Shown: positions 18,344-27,613 of the stretch, piece after piece
Position numbering within the stretch: position 1 is the first letter of the stretch
Layout of the letters: every line of letters begins with the position of its first letter
Assembly: GCA_021805565.1 (NCBI GenBank)
Contig: JAJZFA010000003.1
Coordinates: 91,723 to 155,722, forward strand
DNA length: 64,000 bases
Direction: 5' to 3'
From: Pseudomonadota bacterium
GTDB lineage: Bacteria; Pseudomonadota; Alphaproteobacteria; Acetobacterales; Acetobacteraceae
Notes under the pieces: generated by a model
The model's input: only the letters and a program-made list of their open reading frames with translations
What the model was told of the DNA's origin: nothing
Database searches by the model: none
Position numbers and translations under genes: made by a program

Positions 18344-18751
18344 ATGCTGACGATCCGGCATATCGATCATCTGGTGCTGCGGGTGACGGACCTGCGGGCC
18401 ATGATGGACTTCTATAGCGATGTGCTTGGCTGTCCGGTGGAAAAGGTCCAGCCGGACCTGGGGCTGTATCAGTTGCGGGCGGGCAGCGCGCTGATCGACC
18501 TGGTACCCGTCGATGGCAAACTCGGCGCGCAAGGCGGTGCCGCACCCGGTGCCGGGGGCCGCAACGTCGATCATTTCTGCCTGCGGGTCGAACCGTTCGA
18601 CGCCGATGCCATTATCGCCCATTTGCGCGCATCCGGCGCCGATCCATCCCCGGTCGCGTCCCGATATGGCGCCGACGGCCAGGGTCCGTCGATCTACGTG
18701 ACGGACCCCGAGGGCAACGTCGTCGAACTCAAGGGGCCGCCGGACCCGTAG
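18344..18751 (+). CDS. VOC-superfamily (glyoxalase/dioxygenase-fold) protein
   Basis: A 135-residue vicinal-oxygen-chelate protein made of paired beta-alpha-beta-beta-beta modules. [14 protein letters not shown] carries the first-module metal His. [12 protein letters not shown] carries the second-module His, and [14 protein letters not shown] ends with the typical metal Glu. This is the pattern of small metal-dependent isomerases, lyases and dioxygenases; the substrate is unknown. The 3' end overlaps the end of the convergent lipoprotein gene by about 23 bp. It is divergent from aat. Confidence 0.85.
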   Translation: MLTIRHIDHLVLRVTDLRAMMDFYSDVLGCPVEKVQPDLGLYQLRAGSALIDLVPVDGKLGAQGGAAPGAGGRNVDHFCLRVEPFDADAIIAHLRASGADPSPVASRYGADGQGPSIYVTDPEGNVVELKGPPDP

Positions 18752-19520
18752 CACGGGCCGGGGCGCGATCGGCCGGCTTTACCGATCCAGCCGGTTTGGC
18801 GTCCGGCGCAGGCCCGGCCGTCCCATTCGGCGGCAAGATGGTCGCGGACGATGACCCATCCAAGGCCGCCGCGACGGGCGCGGCAACAGCCGGCATCGCC
18901 GCCGGGGCGATCGTGGCGGCATTTCCGGGCGTGCCAGCGGGGCCATCGGCGGGCGCAGCGGTATCCCCGGCCGCACCGGGCGTGGCGCCGGGTGAGGCCG
19001 AACCGGGAGCCGGTCTGGCAGCATCCGCCGGTTTCGGCTGCGCCAAAGGCGGCACTGTGTAATCCGGCACGACACGCGCCTGGGTTCCCCCGATCACCAG
19101 CACGTTTTCTCCCAGCGCAAGCGGGGTCTTGTCGCGCTGCGTCACGCTGACCAGATCGCCGTTCGTCTTGCGGACGATATATTCGAAGGCGGCGGTGTCG
19201 GCCGTCATGTGCTCAACCGCCGATCCGCCGAGGCCGCCGACAAGCGCCCCGCCCAGCGACGTGAACGCCGCGGCGGCACCCGTGGCAACCTGCGAGCCAA
19301 CAATTCCGCCGGCCGCCGCACCGGTCACCGTGCCCACCGTACCGGTGGCGCTGACACCCACGGGCCGGACACCCGCAATTACCCCCTGCTCGACCTTGTT
19401 CGCCTGCTGGGCCGCATTGCTCGCATACGTATTAGGCGAATAGCTCGGTGCGCATCCGGCCAACCCAGCCAGAACCAGCGCGGAAACCGCAAAACGAACT
19501 GTCAAACCGCAACTCTCCAT
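18729..19520 (-). CDS. Glycine-zipper outer-membrane lipoprotein with Pro/Ala-rich tail
   Basis: The start at 19520 ([23 protein letters not shown]) gives a lipoprotein signal with lipobox LAGC and mature Cys at about residue 23. Next comes a glycine-zipper segment rich in GxxxG spacing ([27 protein letters not shown]), as in the SlyB/Pcp family of outer-membrane lipoproteins. A short beta domain follows ([32 protein letters not shown]), then a ~120-residue Pro/Ala/Gly-rich low-complexity tail that is probably disordered in the periplasm. The function is likely envelope structure. The tail is unusually long for this family. Convergent and overlapping with the VOC gene by 23 bp. Confidence 0.75.
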   Translation of the reverse strand: MESCGLTVRFAVSALVLAGLAGCAPSYSPNTYASNAAQQANKVEQGVIAGVRPVGVSATGTVGTVTGAAAGGIVGSQVATGAAAAFTSLGGALVGGLGGSAVEHMTADTAAFEYIVRKTNGDLVSVTQRDKTPLALGENVLVIGGTQARVVPDYTVPPLAQPKPADAARPAPGSASPGATPGAAGDTAAPADGPAGTPGNAATIAPAAMPAVAAPVAAALDGSSSATILPPNGTAGPAPDAKPAGSVKPADRAPARATGPAAP

Positions 19521-19626
19521 CGATTGCGAGCGTGTGGTAGCCGATGATGCCGGGAAAGTCACAGGTCTTTGGCGCATGGCCGGGCGGACTCTTCACCATG
19601 GGCGATTCGCGGACTACCATATCCAA

Positions 19627-21330
19627 ATGACCGAAAATCCTTCCAAACACGGCCTCGCGCGCAATACCGCCAATTATGGCGACAAGGATTTCGCGCTGTA
19701 TCTGCGGCGATCCTTCGCCAAATCGATGGGTTATTCGCAAGCCATGCTGGATCGCCCGGTTGTCGGCATCGCCGATACCGGATCGGCCTATAACAACTGC
19801 CACCGCACCATGCCGGAACTGATCGAGGCGGTGAAACGCGGTGTGCTGGGCGCGGGCGGGCTGCCGATGCCGTTCCCGACGATATCGCTGTGCGAGCCGT
19901 CGCTGTTTCCCACCTCGATGCACTACCGCAACCTCGCCGCGCTGGACACCGAGGCGATGCTGACGGCGCAGCCGATGGACGCGGCGGTGCTGATCGGCGG
20001 CTGCGACAAAACCGTGCCGGCCCAGTTGATGGCGGCGGTGTCGGCGGATGTACCGAGCGTGCAACTGGTGACCGGTCCGATGCTGGCGACCCCGTTTCAG
20101 GGGGAACGGCTGTCGGCCTGCACCGATTGCCGCCGATACTGGGCGCAGTATCGCGCGGGCACCGTCAGCGGGGAGCGGATCGGCGAACTGGAGGGCCGGC
20201 TGGCGACCACCGCCGGAACCTGCGGCGTGATGGGAACCGCATCCACCATGGCCTGCATCGGCGAGGCGCTGGGCATGATTCCGCTGGGCCATGGGACCAT
20301 CCCGGCGGTGCACGCGGACCGGCTGCGCGCGGCGGAAGAAGCCGGAGCGCTAGCCGTGCGCCTGATCGCGAATCCTGTCCGCCCCAGTCAGATCATAACC
20401 GCGCATAGCGTCGAGAACGCGCTGCGCGTGCTGTTGGCGCTGGGCGGGTCCACCAACGCGCTGATCCACCTGACCGCCATCGCCGGACGGGCCGGTGTGC
20501 CGATCGATTTACGGGCGCTGAACGCATTGTCCGATTCCACCCCGGTTCTGGTCGATCTCAAGCCGACGGGGGACGGCTATATGGAGGATTTCCATGCCGC
20601 CGGCGGCATGCCGGCGCTGCTGTGGGAACTGCGCGACCTGCTGCATATGGACACGATCGGCGTGACCGGCGGGTCGCTGGGCGAACGCCTGACAGAGCCC
20701 GCATTCGTGGACCGGCGGTATATTCGGGAGCGTTCCAAACCGGTATCGCCGGTGGGCGGAATCGTGTCGTTGTTCGGGTCCTTGGCGCCGCGCGGTGCGA
20801 TCCTGAAACGCAGCGCCGCCACCGAATCGCTGTTCGAAACGCAAGCCCGCGCGGTGGTGTTCGACGGGCTGGAAGACCTCGCCAACCGGATCGACGATCC
20901 CGCGCTGGATGTGACCGCGGACGATATCCTGGTGCTGAAAAATGCCGGATCGCTCACCCCGGCCGGGATGCCGGAAGCTGGCTATCTGCCGATTCCGTCG
21001 CGCCTCGCGCGAGCCGGGGTGAAGGACATGGTGCGCATGAGCGATTGCCGCATGTCCGGCACCGCATTCGGCACCATCGTGCTGCATATTACGCCGGAAG
21101 CCGCGGCGGGCGGCCCGTTGGCCCTGGTGGAAAGCGGCGACCGCATACGGCTGTCGGTGAAGGACCGCTCGCTGGATCTGCTTGTGCCAGAGGCCGAACT
21201 GGCGCGGCGGCGGGCCTTGTGGGCGCCGCCGGCTAAACCGAAGCGCGGCTGGGACCGGCTGATCGCCGATCAGGTTCTGCAGGCGGACGAAGGGTGCGAT
21301 CTGGCGGTGCTGCGCGCCGGGGGCCAATGA
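19627..21330 (+). CDS. IlvD/Edd-family dehydratase (sugar-acid dehydratase type)
   Basis: A 567-residue [Fe-S]-dependent dehydratase. The three cluster-ligand cysteines are at Cys58 (AYNNCHRT), Cys126 (IGGCDKT) and Cys199 (AGTCGVMGTAST). The C-terminal domain shows NAGSLTPAGMPEAG and RMSDCRMSGTAFGT, the signature of the family. These enzymes dehydrate dihydroxy acids or aldonates. The details (NNCHRTMPELIEAVKRGV, GTIPAVHADR) and the GntR regulator downstream favour a pentonate/hexonate-type dehydratase over the branched-chain IlvD, but substrate assignment is inference. The start at 19627 (MTENPSKHG) was chosen because the longer frame runs over the divergent lipoprotein promoter. Confidence 0.85.
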   Translation: MTENPSKHGLARNTANYGDKDFALYLRRSFAKSMGYSQAMLDRPVVGIADTGSAYNNCHRTMPELIEAVKRGVLGAGGLPMPFPTISLCEPSLFPTSMHYRNLAALDTEAMLTAQPMDAAVLIGGCDKTVPAQLMAAVSADVPSVQLVTGPMLATPFQGERLSACTDCRRYWAQYRAGTVSGERIGELEGRLATTAGTCGVMGTASTMACIGEALGMIPLGHGTIPAVHADRLRAAEEAGALAVRLIANPVRPSQIITAHSVENALRVLLALGGSTNALIHLTAIAGRAGVPIDLRALNALSDSTPVLVDLKPTGDGYMEDFHAAGGMPALLWELRDLLHMDTIGVTGGSLGERLTEPAFVDRRYIRERSKPVSPVGGIVSLFGSLAPRGAILKRSAATESLFETQARAVVFDGLEDLANRIDDPALDVTADDILVLKNAGSLTPAGMPEAGYLPIPSRLARAGVKDMVRMSDCRMSGTAFGTIVLHITPEAAAGGPLALVESGDRIRLSVKDRSLDLLVPEAELARRRALWAPPAKPKRGWDRLIADQVLQADEGCDLAVLRAGGQ

Positions 21331-21395
21331 ACAGCAAGGATCGCGGGCCGGCGAGACCGCGAATAGCCCAACCCGCCGATTGACCGGCTTCACAC

Positions 21396-22124
21396 ATGCC
21401 AACACAGGAATACCCTGCGATGTTGCTGCGCGACCGAATTTATACGTCGATCCGCGAGTCGATTTTAAGCGGCGAATTCCTGCCTGGGATCGAACTTCGC
21501 GAGCAGTACCTGGCGGAGCGTTTTCGCGTCAGCCGGTCGCCAGTCCGCGATTCCCTGTTGCGGTTGGAGCAGGAAAATCTGGTCACCGTGCTTCCCCGCC
21601 GGGGTTATCTGGTCAACCCGATATCGATCGCCGACGTGGACAACATGTTCGCGCTACGCCTGCTGATCGAGCCGGCGTGTGCGGCCGCGGCAGCCCATCG
21701 CGACGATACAGCAGCGCGCGGTCTCGACCGCTTCCGCGACTATGCCGGCGATCGCCGGATCCAGGCGGACTTCTGCGACCATAATCTGGAATTTCACCGA
21801 GCGGTCGCGGACCTGTCGGGCAATTCCCGTCTGGCCCGGGTGGCGCACGATCTGGCGGAGCAATTCGACCGCCTGGTGCGGATAAGTATCGATCGTCACA
21901 GGACAATCGATACGCGTATGCTGACGGAGGAGCACGTTGGTATTATCGATGCAATTCAGGCCCATGACGCTGGCGCCGCGGCGCGGCTTTCCACGTCGCA
22001 TGCAATAGGCGGACGAGCGCGGATGATCGGGTTGCTGGGCGAAATCGCTGGCAAGGGGGGCAATCTCCACGGCCGGGACCCCGGCGATGGCGGGCAGACG
22101 CCGCGGCCGGCGGTGGTTCCATGA
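21396..22124 (+). CDS. GntR-family transcriptional regulator (FCD/FadR type)
   Basis: A 242-residue GntR regulator. The N-terminal winged helix has IRESILSGEFLPGIELREQYLAERF then VSRSPVRDSLLRLEQENLV. After it comes an all-alpha FCD effector domain with candidate metal-binding Asp/His residues (FHRAVADLSGNSRL, TEEHVGIIDAIQAHD). Members usually repress sugar-acid or organic-acid catabolism. Its place 65 bp after a sugar-acid dehydratase gene suggests it controls that gene. The last ~25 residues beyond the domain look unconserved. The start could also be at the second Met (residue 9, MLLRDRIY). Confidence 0.85.
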   Translation: MPTQEYPAMLLRDRIYTSIRESILSGEFLPGIELREQYLAERFRVSRSPVRDSLLRLEQENLVTVLPRRGYLVNPISIADVDNMFALRLLIEPACAAAAAHRDDTAARGLDRFRDYAGDRRIQADFCDHNLEFHRAVADLSGNSRLARVAHDLAEQFDRLVRISIDRHRTIDTRMLTEEHVGIIDAIQAHDAGAAARLSTSHAIGGRARMIGLLGEIAGKGGNLHGRDPGDGGQTPRPAVVP

Positions 22125-22309
22125 GACGGCGCGGACTCTGTTTACCCACGCTGGATACAATTTGGACGAACACGATTTTACGGTACGCGGTCGTGTGACC
22201 GCCAGCAACCGATGCCGATGCGTTGCGCCAAGTGTGCTCTTGAACCGGATCGTCGCGCGGTTTAATAGCAATGCCGTTATGTATGGGCTTCAGGCGAAGG
22301 ACTTTTCCG

Positions 22310-22471
22310 ATGTGCGGCCGTCTCGCGATCATCCTGTTCAATGTTGCCTTGCTGGCAGCCACGGCCATTTCGCTGTCGGCCTGCAATACCGCCGCCGGCG
22401 CGGGCCAGGATGTCAGCGCCGTCGGGCATGCGGTGACGAATTCCGCCGAGAAGATTAAGTCCGGCCTTTAA
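22310..22471 (+). CDS. Entericidin A/B-family small lipoprotein
   Basis: A 53-residue lipoprotein. After a short start (MCGRLAIILFNVALL) it has a hydrophobic signal ending in the lipobox LSAC, then NTAAGAGQDVSAVGHAVTNSAEKI, the standard entericidin pattern (Gly-rich, D-V-xx-VG, AE-K). Entericidins are tiny envelope lipoproteins induced in stress or stationary phase, described in enterobacteria as an antidote/toxin pair; here only one member is present. An AAGGA ribosome site lies about 12 bp before the ATG. A CCGGC/GCCGG inverted repeat spans the stop codon (22461-22478) and may act as a weak terminator. Confidence 0.8.
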   Translation: MCGRLAIILFNVALLAATAISLSACNTAAGAGQDVSAVGHAVTNSAEKIKSGL

Positions 22472-22597
22472 ACGCCGGCCTATTTCGGTTGGATTGCGGC
22501 GCCAAATATGGCCTAATCGGTCATTCGGGCGGACGGCGTTATCGTCGTCTCGACGCCCATTTCGTCGGTACCGTCCCAACGGCGTGATAAGGCGGGT

Positions 22598-23884
22598 TCA
22601 CCTGCTCATCGCCGCCAGTGCGATCCGGGCAGCGTGCTGACCGCTGATCCACGCCCCCGCCACGGTTCCGGCGAATCCCACATGACACGCCTCCCCGGCG
22701 AACATCAGGTGCCCGTCGGCGACCGGTTCAGCCAACGCATCCCTGGCCAATGCCGAACCGGGCAGCGCATAGCAATAAGCGCCGCGCACATACGGATCGG
22801 CTTCCCAATGCGTGACCAGCGACGCACCGCCCGCGAACAGCCGGTCCACCCGTCCGCCGAACGCCTGACGCAAATAAGACAGCGCGAAATCCACCGCCGC
22901 CGCATCGCCCTGCCCCGCCAGATCCCACGCGGCGGACCCGCCGATCCAGCCCTGCACATAATCGCGCCCGAACGGCCAGCACTGAAACGGCATTAAGGGC
23001 GCGCCCTGGCGGTCCAGAATGCGATCGACCGAACAATGCGATGGCAGGTCCAAACGGTCTGGGCCGGTGGCGCGTAGCGCGACCTTCATCGCCAGGCCCA
23101 TTGGCAGGGATCCAACGGCATCGGTCACCCGCGCCGGCAACGGCGGATCGAACGCCAGGGTGCCCGCGGCCAGCACGCCGGTGGAAACAGTGACAATGCA
23201 GGCGCCGGCGGTGACCGAACCGCTTGGGGTCTCGACGGCGACCCGGCCGTCCTGCCCGCCCCAGCGCACGCGCGTTACCGGCGTGTTCAGCCGGATATCC
23301 AGTCCCGAAGTCAGCCGCCGCTGCACGAATGCTCCGATTCCGCCGTCCGGCACCAGATTGCCGCCGCCCAGCGCGTTGCGCCGCCAGTCCATCGCGCTGA
23401 ACCGATCCGCATCGGCGGCGCAGATCACCGGACCTTCCCAGGCCTCGACGGTCGCGGCAAAGGGGTCGCCGGGCAACTGACGCGCGATTTCGGCCAGGGC
23501 AACGTCGCCCTGGCTGGCCAATAGCGCATCGGCTGCGGCTTCATACCGGGGCCAGGCGTCATTAAGAGCGGATCGTTCGGCGGCGGTTGCGAGCCGGCCG
23601 CCGGCGAAGGTTCGTTCGCTACGGTATTCGTCCGGCTGCAACAACGTATCGCCGGCGGCGCGGGCGATCCCGGTCAGCGGGTTGTGTTCGGCGTCGTGAA
23701 ACCAGACCGCGCCCATGTCGAACCAGACTCCGCCGAGTGCCGCCGGATAATCGGTCCTGGCCCGGCCACCGGAGCGGCCGGACACTTCCAGGAGAACCGC
23801 ACGCTTGCCGGCGTCGCGCACCACGGCGGCAGCGGCCAGCCCGGCAACACCCGCGCCGACGATCGCAACGTCGTAGTCGGCCAT
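22598..23884 (-). CDS. FAD-dependent amine oxidase-like oxidoreductase
   Basis: A 428-residue flavoprotein. The ADP-binding motif is right at the start (DVAIVGAGVAGLAAAAVV), followed by the second FAD contact LEVSGRSGGRARTD. Near the C-terminus, LMFAGEACHVGFAGTVAGAWISG is the FAD-binding signature of the monoamine/polyamine oxidase family. It probably oxidises an amine with O2 or another acceptor; the substrate is unknown. The start at 23884 is supported by a GGAGGAA ribosome site just upstream. It begins 31 bp after ilvE ends on the same strand, so the two are likely co-transcribed. Confidence 0.85.
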   Translation of the reverse strand: MADYDVAIVGAGVAGLAAAAVVRDAGKRAVLLEVSGRSGGRARTDYPAALGGVWFDMGAVWFHDAEHNPLTGIARAAGDTLLQPDEYRSERTFAGGRLATAAERSALNDAWPRYEAAADALLASQGDVALAEIARQLPGDPFAATVEAWEGPVICAADADRFSAMDWRRNALGGGNLVPDGGIGAFVQRRLTSGLDIRLNTPVTRVRWGGQDGRVAVETPSGSVTAGACIVTVSTGVLAAGTLAFDPPLPARVTDAVGSLPMGLAMKVALRATGPDRLDLPSHCSVDRILDRQGAPLMPFQCWPFGRDYVQGWIGGSAAWDLAGQGDAAAVDFALSYLRQAFGGRVDRLFAGGASLVTHWEADPYVRGAYCYALPGSALARDALAEPVADGHLMFAGEACHVGFAGTVAGAWISGQHAARIALAAMSR

Positions 23885-23915
23885 TCTTTCCTCCTGCCGG
23901 TGCTCGCCGCGCCGT

Positions 23916-24821
23916 TCAGCCGGCGACGCGCACAACCTCCGCCGGAGATTGTAGAACCAGCCGGTCGTAATCCCGCATCAACGTCTCGGTGATGGTGCCC
24001 GGCGTGAACCGGTGCGCCCCGATCTCCCGCACCGCCGTCACTTCCGCCGCTGTTCCGGCCAGAAACACCTCGGTCGCCGTCGGCAATTCGGCCGGATCGA
24101 TCGCCCGCTCGATCACCTTCATCTGATTGCGCGTCGCCAGGGCGATGACGGTGCGCCGGGTGATGCCGTTGAGGAAACAGTCCGGGTCCGGCGTATGAAG
24201 ATCGCCGCCGATAACGAAAAAAATGTTCGCCCCTGTCGTTTCCGCCACACGCCCGCGCCAGTCCAGCATCAGCGCGTCCGCGTAGCCTTCCTGTTCCGCC
24301 TTCAGCTTGGCCAGCGAGCCGATCATGTAAAGCCCGGACGCCTTGGCATGCACCGGCGCGGTATCCGGCGGCGGACGGCGCCACACCGCCTCCCCTACCC
24401 TGATCCCCTGCATCCGCTCCGTCCCGAAATAGCTCGGCCACGGCCACGCGCCGATCGCGAGGTGGATCGACGTTCCGGTCGCCGACACCGCCAGTTGTTC
24501 GGACCCGCGCCAGGCGATCGGCCGCACATACCCGTCGGTCAGTCCGTTCGCTGCCAGCACCGCGTTACTGGCCGCATCGATCTGGTCGGCGGACCACGGA
24601 ATGTCGAAGCTCAGGATTCGGCCGGAGTTTATCAACCGTTCGGTGTGATCGCGCAGGCGAAAGATATTGCCACCATACGCACGCTCACCCTCGAAAACGG
24701 CGCTGGCGTAGTGCAAGCCATGCGATAAAACATGCAATCTGGCATCGCGCCAGGGAACCAGGGCTCCGTCGAGCCAAATCCAGCCATCCCGGTCGTCGAA
24801 AGGAAATAACGTCATGCCCAC
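23916..24821 (-). CDS. ilvE: Branched-chain amino acid aminotransferase
   Basis: A 301-residue class IV PLP aminotransferase. Lys160 in PVHAKASGLYMIGS is the expected Schiff-base lysine, and VLSHGLHYASAVFEGERAY, GRVAETTGANIFFV and FLNGITRRTVIALA are the standard BCAT blocks. It performs the last step of Ile, Leu and Val synthesis and the first of their breakdown, in the cytosol. Translation may start at the second Met (residue 3). It is divergent from the PetP-type MarR gene, with 97 bp between the starts, an arrangement seen in many alphaproteobacteria. Confidence 0.92.
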   Translation of the reverse strand: MGMTLFPFDDRDGWIWLDGALVPWRDARLHVLSHGLHYASAVFEGERAYGGNIFRLRDHTERLINSGRILSFDIPWSADQIDAASNAVLAANGLTDGYVRPIAWRGSEQLAVSATGTSIHLAIGAWPWPSYFGTERMQGIRVGEAVWRRPPPDTAPVHAKASGLYMIGSLAKLKAEQEGYADALMLDWRGRVAETTGANIFFVIGGDLHTPDPDCFLNGITRRTVIALATRNQMKVIERAIDPAELPTATEVFLAGTAAEVTAVREIGAHRFTPGTITETLMRDYDRLVLQSPAEVVRVAG

Positions 24822-24918
24822 CTTCTTCGTAATTTTGTTGCTTTCAACCCGGCAACGCTAAAACGCGGACGCAAATTAAGTCAACATTGCTGACCTATTT
24901 CCGGATCGAATATCAGGC

Positions 24919-25467
24919 ATGTCCGACGCAAAACCACGAGCGTGGAAGGCCGGCCGGTTTGTCGCGCCGCCTAAACTGCCGCCGCCGACGCCGATTGTCG
25001 ATCTCAGCGATGCGGAGATGCGCGCCGCGCAGGATTTATTATTCTTCGGCTATCGCGATTTCACCGATGTCGCGGATAAGGTGCTGGAGGAACTGGGGCT
25101 GGGCCGCGCGCATCATCGCGCGCTGCATTTCATCGGACGCAATCCGGGCATCAAGGTATCTGGCCTGCTGAAGACCTTGCGCATCTCCAAGCAGGCCCTC
25201 GCGCGGGTGCTGAATGCGCTGGTGGACCAGGGGCTGGTCGGGCAGGCCGCCGGATTCGACGACCGCCGCCTGCGCCTGCTGACCTTGACGGACAAGGGCC
25301 ACGCGCTGGAGCAGCACCTGTTCGACGCCCAGCGCGACCGGATCGCCGCGGCCTATCGCGCGGCCGGCCCGCAGGCGGTGGCGGGATTCCGCACCGTCAT
25401 GCGGGGGCTGACGGACAAAGGCGCGCGAGCGTATATGGACGGCATCGGCTCCGCGGAGGACACCTGA
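24919..25467 (+). CDS. petP: MarR-family regulator, PetP type
   Basis: A 182-residue MarR winged-helix regulator. VLEELGLGRAHHRALHFIGRNPGIKVSGLLKTL leads into the recognition helix, and DDRRLRLLTLTDKGHAL is the wing. The gene pair MarR plus OmpR-type regulator, here 4 bp apart, matches the petP-petR pair first described in Rhodobacter, where both are needed for cytochrome bc1 expression and growth. The symbol rests on this context and is inferred; direct targets in this organism are unknown. It is transcribed away from ilvE and opens a petP-petR-kinase-acyltransferase cluster. Confidence 0.82.
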   Translation: MSDAKPRAWKAGRFVAPPKLPPPTPIVDLSDAEMRAAQDLLFFGYRDFTDVADKVLEELGLGRAHHRALHFIGRNPGIKVSGLLKTLRISKQALARVLNALVDQGLVGQAAGFDDRRLRLLTLTDKGHALEQHLFDAQRDRIAAAYRAAGPQAVAGFRTVMRGLTDKGARAYMDGIGSAEDT

Positions 25468-25471
25468 CCCG

Positions 25472-26170
25472 ATGGCGGAAGATTGTCACATTCTGGTCGT
25501 CGAGGACGATGCCCGTTTGCGGGAGCGTTTGGCGCGGTATCTGTCTGGTGAGGGGTTCCGGGTGACCGCCGCCGCCGATGCGGCCGAGGCGCGAACGCAA
25601 CTGCGGGCGATCGATCCCGACCTGATCGTGCTGGACGTGATGATGCCGGGCGAAAGCGGCCTGGACCTGACACAGTCGCTGCGGCTGGGTGCCGGTCACG
25701 ACATGCCCATTCTGCTGCTGACCGCGCGGGGTGCGCCGGAAGATCGCATCGCCGGGTTCGAGGCCGGGGCCGACGATTATCTGGGCAAGCCGTTCGAGCC
25801 GCGCGAACTGGTGCTGCGGATCCGTTCACTGTTACGCCGGGCGCCGGCGCCCGTGCCGCATGCACCGGCCGGGCCGGTGCGAATCGGCGAAGCGACCTTC
25901 GACCCCGATCGTGGCGAACTCACAGATGCCAGCGGGCCGGTTCGGCTGACCGGCGGCGAGGCGGCGCTGCTGACCGCGCTGGCGCGCAAAGCGAACGAGG
26001 TGCTGTCTCGCGAAGAAATCGCCGAGGCGCTGGGCATGGACGATTCGGGCGAACGCGCGATCGACGTGCAGGTGGTGCGCCTGCGCCGCAAGATCGAGGC
26101 CGATCCCCGGGAGCCGCGCTTTTTGCACACGGTTCGCGGCCGCGGCTATATCCTTAAACCGGGCGTCTAG
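25472..26170 (+). CDS. petR: OmpR-family response regulator, PetR type
   Basis: A 232-residue response regulator. The receiver domain has the acidic pocket EDD at 11-13, the phospho-acceptor Asp55 in VLDVMMPG, the Thr in LLLTARG and Lys106 in LGKPFEP. The C-terminal winged helix ends VVRLRRKIEADPREPRFLHTVRGRGY, typical OmpR/PhoB. A GGAGGA ribosome site overlaps the end of petP, and the 4-bp spacing implies translational coupling. It binds DNA after phosphorylation; the histidine kinase gene 108 bp downstream is the likely cognate partner, although PetR was described in Rhodobacter without an adjacent kinase. Confidence 0.87.
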   Translation: MAEDCHILVVEDDARLRERLARYLSGEGFRVTAAADAAEARTQLRAIDPDLIVLDVMMPGESGLDLTQSLRLGAGHDMPILLLTARGAPEDRIAGFEAGADDYLGKPFEPRELVLRIRSLLRRAPAPVPHAPAGPVRIGEATFDPDRGELTDASGPVRLTGGEAALLTALARKANEVLSREEIAEALGMDDSGERAIDVQVVRLRRKIEADPREPRFLHTVRGRGYILKPGV

Positions 26171-26278
26171 TGTCCCGGTTCGCAAATGCCTGCATCCCGC
26201 GCCGGGACGCTCGATCCCTGTTGTCAGAGGTTTGCCGGACCCTGAAACGGGCAGGCATTTCAGGGGCAATACAATAGA

Positions 26279-27613
26279 ATGCGCGCTCGCCTTCCCGCCA
26301 CGATCGGTTCCCCCTTCAAGCGCCTCATGCCCCGGTCTCTGCTCGGTCGCTCGTTGCTGATCATGCTGGTGCCGCTGATCGTGCTGCAGGCCATCGCTCT
26401 GCAATTGTTTTACGGCAACCATCTGGGGATCGTATCGCGAAGGCTGTCTGGCGCCATTGCCGGCGAGATCGGCTATACCGTTGGACTTTTGCATCAGTTT
26501 CCCAGTCCGGCCGACCGCGGATGGGTGTTGCAAATGGCGCGCGAGCAGTTCGAATTGGAGATCAGGCTTGAACCAGGCGCGATCCTGGAACGCCGTAAAT
26601 GGGTCAATATTCCTGGCCCGATGGACGACGACCTGGCCGCCGCGCTGACGCAAAAATTCAACGCGCCATTCACCATGGACTGGCGATCCGACCCGCAAAC
26701 CGTACTGATCCGGCTGCAGCTTGCCGACGGCGTGCTGGATGTGCAGGCGCCGCGCAAACGCCTGGCGGTCGGCACGCTGTTTTTGTTCGTCGGCTGGCTG
26801 GTGGGTTCGGCGCTGCTGCTGTTTGCCGTCGCGGCTTTGTTCATGCGCAATCAGGTGCGCGCCATCCGCCGGCTGGCGCGTTCGGCGGAAGCGTTCGGTA
26901 TGGGCCGCGACGTGCCGCCGATCCGGCCGGAGGGCGCATCCGAAGTCCGTCAGGCGGCGGCCGCGTTCAACCGCATGCAGGAACGGATCCGGCGGTTTCT
27001 GACCCAGCGCACGGAAATGCTGGCGGGCGTGTCGCACGATTTGCGGACTCCGTTAACCCGGCTACGGCTGGCACTGGCGATGCTGCCGCACACCGACGAA
27101 CTACGACAGGATGTCGCCGAAATGACGGCGGATGTGGCGGAAATGGACCGGATGATCGGCGGCTATCTGGCGTTTGCCCGCGGCGAGGGCACCGAACAGG
27201 CCGAACCGGTCAGCTTGTCGGCGATACTGGACGATGTGGCGGCCGGCGCGCGGCGGGCCGGAACGGTGCTGAATCTGAACGTACCCGCCGGGTTGACGTT
27301 GAAACTGCGCGCCGATGCGATGCGGCGGGCCGTCACCAATCTGGTCGATAACGCCCGCCGTCACGCCAAGCATGTGACCCTGGGCGCGGTGGCACAAGGG
27401 CGGTCGGTGCTGGTAACGGTGGACGACGACGGGCCTGGCATCCCGGCGGACAAGCGGGAAAGTGTTTTCCGTCCGTTCGAGAGCGGTTCGTCCGGGGGCA
27501 CCGGCCTGGGCCTGACCATCGCCCGCGACATCGTGCGCGCGCATGGCGGCGATATCTTGCTGGAGGACAGCCCGATGGGCGGACTGCGCGCGCGTATCCG
27601 GTTGCCGGTATGA
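26279..27613 (+). CDS. EnvZ-type sensor histidine kinase
   Basis: A 444-residue membrane histidine kinase. There are two transmembrane segments (about 24-46 and 163-188) flanking a ~115-residue periplasmic domain, then a HAMP linker (MRNQVRAIRRLARSAEAF). The dimerisation domain carries the phospho-acceptor His253 in LAGVSHDLRTPLTRLRL. The ATPase domain has N box VDNARRH, DDDGPGIP and GTGLGLTIARDI. It probably phosphorylates the PetR-type regulator encoded just before it. The stop overlaps the start of the acyltransferase gene (ATGA, 27610-27613), so the two are translationally coupled. Confidence 0.9.
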   Translation: MRARLPATIGSPFKRLMPRSLLGRSLLIMLVPLIVLQAIALQLFYGNHLGIVSRRLSGAIAGEIGYTVGLLHQFPSPADRGWVLQMAREQFELEIRLEPGAILERRKWVNIPGPMDDDLAAALTQKFNAPFTMDWRSDPQTVLIRLQLADGVLDVQAPRKRLAVGTLFLFVGWLVGSALLLFAVAALFMRNQVRAIRRLARSAEAFGMGRDVPPIRPEGASEVRQAAAAFNRMQERIRRFLTQRTEMLAGVSHDLRTPLTRLRLALAMLPHTDELRQDVAEMTADVAEMDRMIGGYLAFARGEGTEQAEPVSLSAILDDVAAGARRAGTVLNLNVPAGLTLKLRADAMRRAVTNLVDNARRHAKHVTLGAVAQGRSVLVTVDDDGPGIPADKRESVFRPFESGSSGGTGLGLTIARDIVRAHGGDILLEDSPMGGLRARIRLPV